From: Halobacteroidaceae bacterium
GTDB taxonomy: Bacteria > Bacillota > Halanaerobiia > B1SED10-174
Length of the DNA stretch: 35,772 nucleotides
Direction of reading: 5' to 3'
Assembly (NCBI GenBank): GCA_003551665.1
Contig: PUNE01000020.1
Location: 1-35,772 of the forward strand
Positions 7,085 through 14,949 of this stretch are shown here, in pieces. Below the pieces are notes generated by a model, which searched no databases, was not told the origin of the DNA, and saw only the letters and a list, made by a program, of their open reading frames with translations. The position numbers and the translations under genes are program-made. Numbering within the stretch: the stretch's first letter is position 1; the number at the start of each line of letters is the position of its first letter.

Positions 7085-7480
7085 ATGCGCGACCGTATGC
7101 AATATAATCCAGAAAAAAATATACTGGAAATAGATTTTTCCCACCTTGCCATTGAAGAACCGGACCAGATAGAAGAATTAAAAAAAGCCCTGGTTGCTAT
7201 TGTTGGACAGCTGGACAAAAAGGTTTATGCACTGGTTAATTATGAGGGGTTCCAGGTTGAAGATGAATTGAAAGACCGCTACAGCCAGGTGATCCGGGAA
7301 ATGTACAGGAATTATTTCCGGGGAACGGTTCGCTACAGCAGCAGTCCAATGGCCCGGGTTACCATTAAAACTACCACAATTCAAAATGACATTGAAGGGA
7401 ATACCTTTCCAAGCCGTGAAAAGGCCCTTGAGGCCATCGCCCGGATGAAGGGCAAAAAAAAGACTGAGGAGGATTTGTGA
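7085..7480 (+). CDS. Small conserved-looking protein of unknown function
   Basis: The 131-residue soluble protein has no signal peptide or membrane segment. It alternates strand and helix (ILEIDFSHL, helix 27-45, KKVYALVNYEGFQV, helix 61-77, GTVRYSSSPMARVTI), ending in a Lys-rich tail. The layout recalls a STAS-like fold. From memory, VYALVNYEGF...RYSSS resembles a domain appended to the C-terminus of some acyl-CoA:acetate/3-ketoacid CoA-transferases; I hold that only loosely. GGGAGGT at 7071-7077 supports the ATG. It sits between the SDR gene and the substrate-binding-protein gene, whose ATG overlaps its stop by one base. A regulatory or structural partner of the cluster enzymes is possible; no function can be assigned. 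Confidence 0.7.
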   Translation: MRDRMQYNPEKNILEIDFSHLAIEEPDQIEELKKALVAIVGQLDKKVYALVNYEGFQVEDELKDRYSQVIREMYRNYFRGTVRYSSSPMARVTIKTTTIQNDIEGNTFPSREKALEAIARMKGKKKTEEDL

Positions 7481-8664
7481 TGAAAAGAATTCTGATTCTG
7501 TCCATGATGGTGTTTCTACTGGCAGGAATGAGTTTGCCTGTTCTGGCTGAGGAACCAATTAAGATCGGAATTGTTACCTCAATGTCAGGGCCTCTGGAAT
7601 ATTATGGGATCATGCAGACCCGTGGTTTTGAACTCGGTATCGAGTATGCTACCGGCGGGACCAATGAGGTCCTGGGGAGACCCATTGAGATCCTGATTGA
7701 AGACAGTGGAATGGACCCGGGAACCGGTGTCACCAAGGCCAGAGAGCTGATTGAGCGCCACGGAGTTCATTTCCTGCAGGGGACTGCAAGCAGTGCTGTA
7801 GCCCTGGCTATTCAGGATGTGTCCCTTGAATATGAGCGGATTTTCATGGTTGCCCCTGCCGCTGCGGATAGTATTACCGGGTCAAACTGGAACAAGTATA
7901 CTTTCAGGACTGCTTCTACCACTACCCAGGACGCCCTGACCGGTGGAGTGTATGCTGCAAGGGAGCTGGGAGATGAATTTGTAATTTTTGTGCCCGATAG
8001 TGCCTGGGGACGGGATACTGCCTCTGCCTGGCGAGCTGCCATTGAAGGTGAGGGTGGAACAATAATCAATGAAATTTTTGTTGCTCCTGATACTTCTGAT
8101 TTCACTCCCTACCTGCTCCGGTTAATGCAGGATCGCCCCGATGCCGCAGTTGTAGCCTGGGCAGGCGCCGGTGGGATCCAGTTGTTTGACCAGATTGACG
8201 AATACAATCTCTATGATTACATGGCCATTACCAGTGGTTTTGGGGATATTCCCGCCCTGCAGGCCATGGGGGATAGCATTATTGGAGCCCAGGGGATGAT
8301 GAAGTACTTCCACACCCTTCCCGACAATGAAATAAATGACTGGCTTGTAGAAAAATACACCGAGCGCTACGCTGGCCCCCCGGATCTTTTCGTTCCCGAT
8401 GCCTTTGCAGCTGCAGTAGCGCTGGTCCAGGCAATTGAAACTGCTGGAACCATTGATACCGATACCCTGATTGAAACCATGCGGGGGATGGAATTTGATA
8501 CCCCCAAGGGTAAAATGGTCTTCCGGCCCGAAGACCACCAGGCCCTGCAGGCAATGTATATCGTAGAAATGCAGGAAGTCGAGGGATATGATTATCCCGT
8601 GCCGGTTCTCCTGCAGGAGATGTCCATGGAAGACACTGCTCCCCCAATAACCGTTGAAGATTAA
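7480..8664 (+). CDS. Branched-chain amino acid-type ABC transporter substrate-binding protein (LivK-like)
   Basis: This 394-residue Peripla_BP_6 family protein has an N-terminal signal peptide (KRILILSMMVFLLAG...) and the family's opening strand IKIGIVTSMSGPLEYYG. It also carries ASSAVALAI (ligand-contacting loop) and the hinge-crossing segments typical of LivJ/LivK. The cleavage region reads PVLAEE, an AxA-like signal-peptidase-I site with no lipobox Cys, so it seems to be a soluble periplasmic protein. The start is taken as ATG 7480, 7 bases after AGGAGG; the GTG at 7477 would be too close. It overlaps the upstream stop by one base and is followed by a hairpin, then the two ATPase genes. 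LivK-family receptors bind amino acids, aromatic acids, short acids, amides or urea. The co-located CoA-transferase suggests a carboxylic acid here. Confidence 0.92.
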   Translation: MKRILILSMMVFLLAGMSLPVLAEEPIKIGIVTSMSGPLEYYGIMQTRGFELGIEYATGGTNEVLGRPIEILIEDSGMDPGTGVTKARELIERHGVHFLQGTASSAVALAIQDVSLEYERIFMVAPAAADSITGSNWNKYTFRTASTTTQDALTGGVYAARELGDEFVIFVPDSAWGRDTASAWRAAIEGEGGTIINEIFVAPDTSDFTPYLLRLMQDRPDAAVVAWAGAGGIQLFDQIDEYNLYDYMAITSGFGDIPALQAMGDSIIGAQGMMKYFHTLPDNEINDWLVEKYTERYAGPPDLFVPDAFAAAVALVQAIETAGTIDTDTLIETMRGMEFDTPKGKMVFRPEDHQALQAMYIVEMQEVEGYDYPVPVLLQEMSMEDTAPPITVED

Positions 8665-8672
8665 GTTAACAG

Positions 8673-8698
8673 AGGGCCGGTTTTTTCAAACCGGCCCT
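8673..8698 (+). terminator. Intercistronic hairpin after the binding-protein gene
   Basis: AGGGCCGGTTT (8673-8683) and AAACCGGCCCT (8688-8698) form a perfect 11-bp stem with a TTTC loop. Only short pyrimidine bases follow, not a long T run, so it is more likely a partial terminator or mRNA-stabilising element than a full stop. This is common after binding-protein genes and would raise receptor over ATPase levels. Confidence 0.65.
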
Positions 8699-8721
8699 TC
8701 CCTTAAGAAAGGAGGAGGCCT

Positions 8722-9489
8722 GTGGCAGCAACAGAAGTCCTGCTGGAAACTCAAAATTTAAAAAAACATTTTGGCGGCCTGAAAGCTGTCGACGGTGTTG
8801 ATTTCAAGGTTAATGAAGGGGGATTGATTTCCATTATCGGCCCCAACGGGGCTGGGAAAACCACCTTTTTTAACGTGATAAGCGGAACTCTCCGGCCTAC
8901 AGCCGGGAAGGTGTTTTTCCTGGGGCGGGGGGTGACCGGTTATCCCGCTCATCGGCTGGCCCAGATGGGCCTGGGGAGATCCTTCCAGATTACCAATATC
9001 TTCCCCCGGCTTACGGTCCTGGAAAATGTTCGACTGGCCTGTCAGTCTGCGGGAGAAGATAATTTCCGGTTCTGGCAGCACTACAGGAAATTTTCTCAGT
9101 ACGAAGAAAAAGCCTATTCCATTCTGGAAAGGGTCCGGCTGAAGGGCAGAGAGTTACAGCCCACTCTGAGTTTACCCCACGGGGACAAGAGAAAACTGGA
9201 AGTAGCCATTGCCCTGGCCCGTGACCCCAGGCTTTTGCTCCTGGATGAGCCAACTGCAGGTATTTCCACAGAGGAACTTCCGGAGCTAACCGGTTTGATT
9301 GAGGATATTAAAAAAGAGGGTTCTCAGACTATTATTCTGGTTGAGCACCGCATGGATGTGGTTACAGCTATTTCAGACAGGATAACGGTATTTAACCGCG
9401 GACAGATTCTTGCTGAAGGAACACCGCAGGAAATTATGGACAACGAAGAGGTCCAAAAAGCATACCTGGGGGGAGGTGGTAGTGAATGA
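8722..9489 (+). CDS. livG: ABC transporter ATP-binding protein, LivG type
   Basis: The 255-residue ATPase has Walker A GPNGAGKTT (40-48), a LivG-type signature LSLPHGDKRKLEVA in place of LSGGQ, Walker B LLLLDEPTAG and the H-loop VEHRMDVV. The variant signature and the C-terminal AEGTPQEIMDNEEVQKAYLG tail are characteristic of the LivG half of branched-chain amino-acid-type importers. The start is GTG, supported by AAGGAGG about 7 bases upstream. Its stop overlaps the livF start by ATGA. It powers uptake together with LivF, LivH and LivM encoded next to it. Confidence 0.93.
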   Translation: MAATEVLLETQNLKKHFGGLKAVDGVDFKVNEGGLISIIGPNGAGKTTFFNVISGTLRPTAGKVFFLGRGVTGYPAHRLAQMGLGRSFQITNIFPRLTVLENVRLACQSAGEDNFRFWQHYRKFSQYEEKAYSILERVRLKGRELQPTLSLPHGDKRKLEVAIALARDPRLLLLDEPTAGISTEELPELTGLIEDIKKEGSQTIILVEHRMDVVTAISDRITVFNRGQILAEGTPQEIMDNEEVQKAYLGGGGSE

Positions 9490-10196
9490 ATCCCCTGCTG
9501 CAGTTAAATGAAGTTAATACCCATATCCAGGGATTCCATATCCTGCAGGGAATTTCTATCCAGGTGCCGCGGGAAGGTGTTACTGTCCTTCTTGGACGAA
9601 ATGGGGCAGGAAAGACAACAACCCTGAGGACAATCCTGGGTTTTAATACTCCTTCAGGTGGGGAAATTAAGTTTGATGAAAAGGTGATTAACGGGTGGCC
9701 TCCCTTCAGGATCGGGGCCCTGGGAATAGGGTACGTTCCTGAAGACCGGGGAATTTTTGGAAGCCTTACTGTTTATGAGAATCTCAAGGTTGCCGCTCGT
9801 GACGGGATCCGGGAAATGGAAGGGCGGCTGGAAAAGGTCTATCAACTATTTCCAGACCTGAAGCGGGCCAGAAAACAGCAGGCCGGCACCCTTTCAGGGG
9901 GGCAGCAGCAGATGCTGGCCCTGGCAAGGATTCTTGTGAGCAAGAATCGTCTTTTGCTTATTGACGAACCCTCAAGCGGGCTTGCCCCGATTATTGTGGA
10001 TCGGGTTGCTGAGGCCATTACTGAGCTAAAAAAAGAATTGCCAATCTTGCTGGTAGAACAGAATTATAATATGGCCAGTAAAATCGGCGACAATTACTAT
10101 ATTATTGACCAGGGGCGCTGCGTACATGAAGGCCGCATGGAAGACCTGGAAAAAGAACCTGAAATTAAGCAGCGCTACCTGGGCGTAGCAGTTTAG
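9486..10196 (+). CDS. livF: ABC transporter ATP-binding protein, LivF type
   Basis: The 236-residue ATPase has Walker A GRNGAGKTT (37-45), the LivF-style IGYVPEDRGIF, signature LSGGQQQML, Walker B LLLIDEPSSGLAP and an EQNYNMA segment in the H-loop region where LivF proteins usually have EQN. It overlaps livG by four bases and precedes the permease genes by 19 bases. It is the second ATPase of the same importer. Confidence 0.93.
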   Translation: MNPLLQLNEVNTHIQGFHILQGISIQVPREGVTVLLGRNGAGKTTTLRTILGFNTPSGGEIKFDEKVINGWPPFRIGALGIGYVPEDRGIFGSLTVYENLKVAARDGIREMEGRLEKVYQLFPDLKRARKQQAGTLSGGQQQMLALARILVSKNRLLLIDEPSSGLAPIIVDRVAEAITELKKELPILLVEQNYNMASKIGDNYYIIDQGRCVHEGRMEDLEKEPEIKQRYLGVAV

Positions 10197-10215
10197 GGAA
10201 GGCAGGTGAATGTAA

Positions 10216-11094
10216 TTGTTTGATACGTTATTTTTCAATCTGTTACTGAATGGCCTCGCCCACGGGATGCTGATCTTTTTGATTGCTTCAGGCCTTTCCC
10301 TGATTTTTGGGCTTATGAGGGTGGTCAACTTCACCCACGGTTCATTTTTCATGTTCGGGGCTTATGTTGGCAGGAGCATTTTTCTGGCAACCGACAGTTT
10401 TGTCCTGGCAATTCTGGGAGGACTGCTATTTGGTTTTGTTTGCGGAGCCCTGGTGGAAAGAATAGCAATAAGGCCATTTTTCGGCAACAGGGTGCAGCTT
10501 TTGCTTTTGACCCTGGGCATGATGCTGGTAATGAATGAACTGGTTAAGATTATCTGGGGTCCCACCATCCTTCGCTTTCCCCGACCTGACTATTTTATTG
10601 GGAGTTTTATGCTCGGTGACATTATTCTTCCCTATTACCGCATGTTTATTGTCGGCTTCGGGCTTGCTGTGCTGGTTGTGGTTTATCTCTTTTTGAACAA
10701 GACCAGGCTGGGGATTATCATCAGGGCTGGGGTTGAAGATTCCGATATGGTTCAATCCTTTGGGATAAATATCAAGCAGGTTTTCACTTTCACCTTTGCC
10801 CTGGGGGTGAGCCTGGCTTCAGTAGGTGGTGCCATTTCAGGGCCCTTTTTAGGGGTTTACCCCGAGATAGCCATGGATAATATCCTGGTGGCGATAATCG
10901 CAGTGGTTGTAGGAGGAATAGGAAGTTTTGGGGGCTCTGTTGCGGGAAGCCTTCTGATCGGTTTGATAAGTTCCTTTGGGGGATTTTACCTGCCCCAGGC
11001 AGCAATGGCTTTTAATGTAATCCTAATGGCCCTGGTGCTTTTGATCAGGCCCCAGGGGCTCTTCGGGAAAGGGGGGCTGGCCAGTGGACGCTAA
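10216..11094 (+). CDS. livH: Branched-chain amino acid-type ABC permease, LivH type
   Basis: This 292-residue, very hydrophobic inner-membrane protein has about eight predicted transmembrane segments. LivH hallmarks include GLSLIFGLMRVVNFTHGSF near the N-terminus, GALVERIAIRPF, and the coupling/EAA-like stretch IIIRAGVEDSDMVQSFGIN before the C-terminal helices. It starts with TTG, the only in-frame start behind the AGGTG site (10204-10208). The last 11 bases overlap livM. Confidence 0.92.
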   Translation: MFDTLFFNLLLNGLAHGMLIFLIASGLSLIFGLMRVVNFTHGSFFMFGAYVGRSIFLATDSFVLAILGGLLFGFVCGALVERIAIRPFFGNRVQLLLLTLGMMLVMNELVKIIWGPTILRFPRPDYFIGSFMLGDIILPYYRMFIVGFGLAVLVVVYLFLNKTRLGIIIRAGVEDSDMVQSFGINIKQVFTFTFALGVSLASVGGAISGPFLGVYPEIAMDNILVAIIAVVVGGIGSFGGSVAGSLLIGLISSFGGFYLPQAAMAFNVILMALVLLIRPQGLFGKGGLASGR

Positions 11095-12073
11095 AAAAGT
11101 GCTACAATTTTTCCGGGCCAATATCTGGTTAATTATCCTGGTAGGGGCAATGATTGTCTATCCCTTTATTTCCTATCAACCCTACTGGCTATCCCTTTTG
11201 ATTACCATCTTTGTCTTTGCGGCCTTTGCCCTGAGTTACGATCTGCTCCTGGGGTTTACCGGGCTGATATCATTCGGGCACGCCCTTTTCTTTGGGATGG
11301 GGGCCTATTCCATAGCCCTGTTCGGGCGTTTTACTGACCTGTCATTCGGGAGCATGTTCCTTTTGCTGGCAGTTGCAGCAGGCATCATCGCCCTGATCAA
11401 AACTATATTTGCGATGCGGGTGCGAGGGATTTATTTTGCCATGATTACCCTTGCCTTGGCCCAATTTTTCTGGGTTCTGGTAATGTCCCTTTCCCGCTAT
11501 ACAGGAGGGGAAGATGGTATGCCCCGTGTTCCCAGGCCTGATTTTCTGGGAGACCGCCTGAATTTCTATTTCTTTGCCCTGGGCTTTCTGGTCTTGGTAT
11601 ATATTATTTCCCGGCGGTTCATTAATTCCCCAACAGGGAGAGTTTTGATAGGTATCCGGGAAAACGAGGAACGGATGGTAATGCTGGGGTACAATGTTTT
11701 CAAGTACAAACTGTTTTCCCTGACCCTGGCCGGGATTATTGGATCTTTTTCCGGGGCCATATACGTAATGTTTATCAATATTGCCTACCCCGCGCTCCTT
11801 GATATCCAGAACACCATTGATGTTCTGATGATGACAATTGTCGGGGGGGTTGGAACCCTGCATGGGCCAATTTTTGGAGCTGCTCTGGTCCGGTTACTGT
11901 CCCATTTCCTTTCTTCGCATTTCCGGCAGTGGATTATCATCTTCGGGATTATCTATATCCTGATTGTGGTATTTCTGCCCCTGGGAATTTTTGGGGGGAT
12001 CCCCGGGTTTTCCCGGTGGCTGGAAAAGAGGGGCGGCTGGCTGAAGTGGATAGCTCAGAGGCTAAAACCTTAA
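11084..12073 (+). CDS. livM: Branched-chain amino acid-type ABC permease, LivM type
   Basis: The 329-residue membrane protein has about nine to ten hydrophobic segments. LivM motifs are ALSYDLLLGFTGLISFGHALFFG (in two parts around residue 50), GIRENEERMVMLGYNVFKYKL and GGVGTLHGPIFGA. It starts with GTG inside the end of livH, so the two permease subunits are translationally coupled. It completes a five-component importer, and its stop is followed 12 bases later by the alpha/beta hydrolase, placing transport and enzymes in one operon. Confidence 0.92.
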   Translation: MDAKKVLQFFRANIWLIILVGAMIVYPFISYQPYWLSLLITIFVFAAFALSYDLLLGFTGLISFGHALFFGMGAYSIALFGRFTDLSFGSMFLLLAVAAGIIALIKTIFAMRVRGIYFAMITLALAQFFWVLVMSLSRYTGGEDGMPRVPRPDFLGDRLNFYFFALGFLVLVYIISRRFINSPTGRVLIGIRENEERMVMLGYNVFKYKLFSLTLAGIIGSFSGAIYVMFINIAYPALLDIQNTIDVLMMTIVGGVGTLHGPIFGAALVRLLSHFLSSHFRQWIIIFGIIYILIVVFLPLGIFGGIPGFSRWLEKRGGWLKWIAQRLKP

Positions 12074-12085
12074 AGGAGGGATAAA

Positions 12086-12889
12086 ATGCCTTTTCTGGAG
12101 CTTTCCGATGGAAACAAACTTTTCTACCGGATTGAAGGAGAGGGAACACCCGTTATCCTGCTCAATGGAATAATGATGACGGCAGAAGCCTGGGCTTTTC
12201 AGCGACAGAATTTTTCTAAAAAACACACCGTTATCAGCCATGATTTCCTGGGGCAGGGACAGTCTTCTCAGCCTGCAGGTGGCTATTCTTTTGAGCTGCA
12301 CTGCGAGCACTTGATTCGGCTGATGGAAGAACTTGACCTTAAAGAAGCCCACCTTGTGGGAGCCTCTTACGGGGGTGAGGTGGGAATGCTGTTTTCTGCC
12401 GAGTACCCCGAAAGGGTAAAAAGCCTCACAGTTGCCGGTTCGGTGAGCGAGATCCACCCCCTGTTGGAGGCCATGGGGAAATCATGGATGGCTGCTGCGG
12501 AAATGGAGCGGGGTGAGCATTTCCTGCGGATAGTTGCTCCCCTGATTTACTCTGAGGATTTTTTCGCCCAGCGGAGAGAGTGGTTTGAAGGACGAATTAA
12601 GTCCTTTTCCAGTACTGTAACACCCCGGTGGTTTAAGGCTTTTAACGGCCTGATGCGCACCTTTATGCAGCTTGATCTTACCGGTCGTCTGGGAGAAATC
12701 CAGGCTCCGACTCTGGTAATAGCAGGGGAGGAAGACATTCTGAAACCACCCCGTTACAGCCGGATTATTGCAGAAAATATCCCGGATAGCCGGCTGGAAA
12801 TTCTTAAAACCGCTCATGCAATTCCCCTGGAGGATCCTGCTGGGTTTAATCAATTGGTGGGGGAGTTCATGGCCAATGCAGAGGGATAG
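12086..12889 (+). CDS. Alpha/beta-fold hydrolase
   Basis: The 267-residue cytoplasmic protein has a full catalytic triad: nucleophile S94 in GASYGG, acid D217 in AGEEDILKP, and H244 in KTAHAIPLEDP. The oxyanion region is LLNGIMM rather than the common HG motif. The lid (about 125-190) is helical. The family covers esterases, lactonases, dehalogenases and C-C hydrolases of the MhpC/BphD type, and the sequence alone does not choose among them. It is encoded between the importer and two KAS III-like enzymes, so cleavage of a lactone, ester, thioester or beta-diketone on the imported compound is plausible. AAAGGAGG precedes the ATG. Confidence 0.85.
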   Translation: MPFLELSDGNKLFYRIEGEGTPVILLNGIMMTAEAWAFQRQNFSKKHTVISHDFLGQGQSSQPAGGYSFELHCEHLIRLMEELDLKEAHLVGASYGGEVGMLFSAEYPERVKSLTVAGSVSEIHPLLEAMGKSWMAAAEMERGEHFLRIVAPLIYSEDFFAQRREWFEGRIKSFSSTVTPRWFKAFNGLMRTFMQLDLTGRLGEIQAPTLVIAGEEDILKPPRYSRIIAENIPDSRLEILKTAHAIPLEDPAGFNQLVGEFMANAEG

Positions 12890-12907
12890 AAGGGAGGAAG
12901 ACTGTTT

Positions 12908-13900
12908 ATGAGGAATGCTTTTATAGCCGGGACGGGGTTGTATGCCCCCGAACGGGTTATTGACAACGAGGAAGCCGGGAAAATTGTTGGAGAGGATATC
13001 AGTGAATTTATGGGTGCCCTGGGAATAGAAAAGCGGAGGATTATGGCCGATGACCAGAGCACAACTGACCTGGCTGTTCGGGCCGGTGAAAAGGCCCTGC
13101 AGGAAGCAGGGCTTACGGGCGAGGATATCGACCTGCTCATTGTTTCCACCGACACCCCGGATATCATCAGCCCTCAGACTTCGGCATCAGTTGCTGGAGA
13201 GCTGGGCATGCGCTGGGAATCCACATTTTTTGATATAAACTCTTCCTGCACCGGGTTTGTGGCTGCGGCGGAAGTGGCAGTTAATATGATCAGAAGTGGC
13301 AGCAAGGACAATGTTCTGGTCATATCCGTTTACGGAATGACCAGGTACACCTCCATGGAAAAAGGAAAGTTTTTTGCCCTGTTTTCTGATGGTGCCGGGG
13401 CCTGTGTTTTCCGACCTGCTTCCGGGGATAGGGGTTATGTAACCTCCCATTACATTGGTGATGGCAACCACTGGGACAGCCTGGGGATTTATGTTGGTGG
13501 AACCCGATTTCCCGCAACCGTGGAAAGGCTTGAAGGGAAGGGGGAGGTTCTTCCCGATCTGACCTTTTTCCGAAGGGATCTGATCAACAAGAACCCCGAG
13601 TACTGGCCCATTATTATCAATGAGGCTCTCAAGAAAGCAGATTTAACAAAAGAAGATATTGATTGCTATATTTTTACCCAGATCAACCTGGGCGGAGTCA
13701 AACAGACCTGTGAAAACCTGGGCATTCCTTTTGAAAAAACCCACAATATAATGGATGAATATGGTTATACAGGGAACGCCTGCATAATCATGGCCCTCCA
13801 CGATGCCCGGGAAAAAGGGCGGGTAAAAGAGGGTGACCTGGTTGCTCTCACCGCGTCCGGCGTGGGTTACACCATGAGTACTATAATTTTCCGCCTTTAG
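12908..13900 (+). CDS. KAS III (FabH)-like thiolase-fold enzyme A, non-canonical triad
   Basis: The 330-residue protein aligns along its whole length with 3-oxoacyl-ACP synthase III. The nucleophile is kept: C114 in FDINSSCTGF. By pattern alignment with E. coli FabH, the catalytic His (in PHQAN) corresponds to T257 (FTQIN), and the catalytic Asn (in HGNTSAA) corresponds to Y287 (YGYTGNA). The C-terminal GVGYTM segment matches the FabH glycine-rich loop. Such changes argue against ordinary fatty-acid initiation and for a different acyl transfer, condensation or retro-Claisen reaction. It lies 18 bases after the hydrolase and just before a second FabH-like gene with different substitutions, so the two may form a heterodimer. 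AGGGAGGAAG supports the start. Confidence 0.85.
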   Translation: MRNAFIAGTGLYAPERVIDNEEAGKIVGEDISEFMGALGIEKRRIMADDQSTTDLAVRAGEKALQEAGLTGEDIDLLIVSTDTPDIISPQTSASVAGELGMRWESTFFDINSSCTGFVAAAEVAVNMIRSGSKDNVLVISVYGMTRYTSMEKGKFFALFSDGAGACVFRPASGDRGYVTSHYIGDGNHWDSLGIYVGGTRFPATVERLEGKGEVLPDLTFFRRDLINKNPEYWPIIINEALKKADLTKEDIDCYIFTQINLGGVKQTCENLGIPFEKTHNIMDEYGYTGNACIIMALHDAREKGRVKEGDLVALTASGVGYTMSTIIFRL

Positions 13901-13910
13901 AGAGGAGTTG

Positions 13911-14930
13911 ATGTACTTGTCTCCCAAACATGCCAGCCTTATAGGATGGGGCACCTATGTTCCCGACCGGTTTATGACCAAGGAAGAACTTGCAGAAAAG
14001 GCCCAACTCCCCGTTGAGGTGGTTGAAGAAAAACTGGGGGTGCGCAAAAAGCCCGTTCCCGGACCGGATGACCACTGTTCAACCATGGCCCTTAAAGCAG
14101 CTCAGAGAGCAATGGAAAGAGCAGCAATTTCACCGGAGGATGTTGATCTTGTTATCTGGACCGGTGATGAATACAAGGATTATCCCCTGTGGACCGCGGG
14201 TATTAAACTAAAAGAAGACCTGGGGGCCAGCAATGCCTGGGCTTACGACCTTGCCCTCCGGTGCGGCACTACAATCCTGGCTCTTAAAGTTGCAAGGGAC
14301 ATGATCATTGCAGATCCTGATATCAGGACCGTTCTGCTGGCCGGGGGTTACAGGAACGGTGATTTAATTGATTATGAGAATCCCCGGGTGAGGTTCATGT
14401 ACAATCTGGGGGCCGGGGCTTCGGCTGCTATTCTCAGGGAAGATGCTGGTTATAACCAGCTTCTCGGCTCCGCCTTTATTGACGATGGAACCCTTACCAC
14501 TTCGGTAGCAGTTCCTGCAGGGGGGACAAGGGAACCCCTGACTCCAGATGGAGTTGAGAAAAAGAGGCATTTCCTGGAGGTTATGGAACCGGAGTGGATG
14601 AAAGAACGCCTGGAACAGGTATCAATGGAAAATTTCCTGGGGGCCATTGACCTGGCCCTGGAAAGAAGCAGTCTATCCCGCAGGGATATTGACTATCTCG
14701 CCTTACTGCACATGAAGCGTTCCGCCCACAATTATATCCTGGAGAAACTTGGCCTGCGTCAGGACCAGTCAGTATATCTGGAAGATTTCGGGCATATTGG
14801 CCAGCATGACCAGATTATTTCCCTGGAACTGGGCCTGATAAGGGGTCTTGTAAAGAAAGGAAGCACCGTGGTAATGGTTTCTGCAGGGGTGGGTTATGCC
14901 TGGAATGCCCAGGTAATTAACTGGGGCTAG
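13911..14930 (+). CDS. KAS III (FabH)-like thiolase-fold enzyme B, non-canonical triad
   Basis: This second KAS III-like protein has about 339 residues. Numbered from the TTG two lines of evidence place just before (13908), the nucleophile is C119 (YDLALRCGTT) and the catalytic His is H268 (LLHMKRSAHN). The catalytic Asn position is occupied by H296 (FGHIGQHD). Its substrate loop differs strongly from enzyme A, and the two share only the fold and general motifs. The start is uncertain: ATG 13911 is 3 bases after GGAG, while TTG 13917 would have better spacing (9 bases). The gene is 10 bases after enzyme A and 19 before the CoA-transferase. A paired Claisen or retro-Claisen step on a CoA thioester is likely; direction and substrate are unknown. 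Confidence 0.82.
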   Translation: MYLSPKHASLIGWGTYVPDRFMTKEELAEKAQLPVEVVEEKLGVRKKPVPGPDDHCSTMALKAAQRAMERAAISPEDVDLVIWTGDEYKDYPLWTAGIKLKEDLGASNAWAYDLALRCGTTILALKVARDMIIADPDIRTVLLAGGYRNGDLIDYENPRVRFMYNLGAGASAAILREDAGYNQLLGSAFIDDGTLTTSVAVPAGGTREPLTPDGVEKKRHFLEVMEPEWMKERLEQVSMENFLGAIDLALERSSLSRRDIDYLALLHMKRSAHNYILEKLGLRQDQSVYLEDFGHIGQHDQIISLELGLIRGLVKKGSTVVMVSAGVGYAWNAQVINWG

Positions 14931-14949
14931 GCTAGGAAGGAGGACAAAA

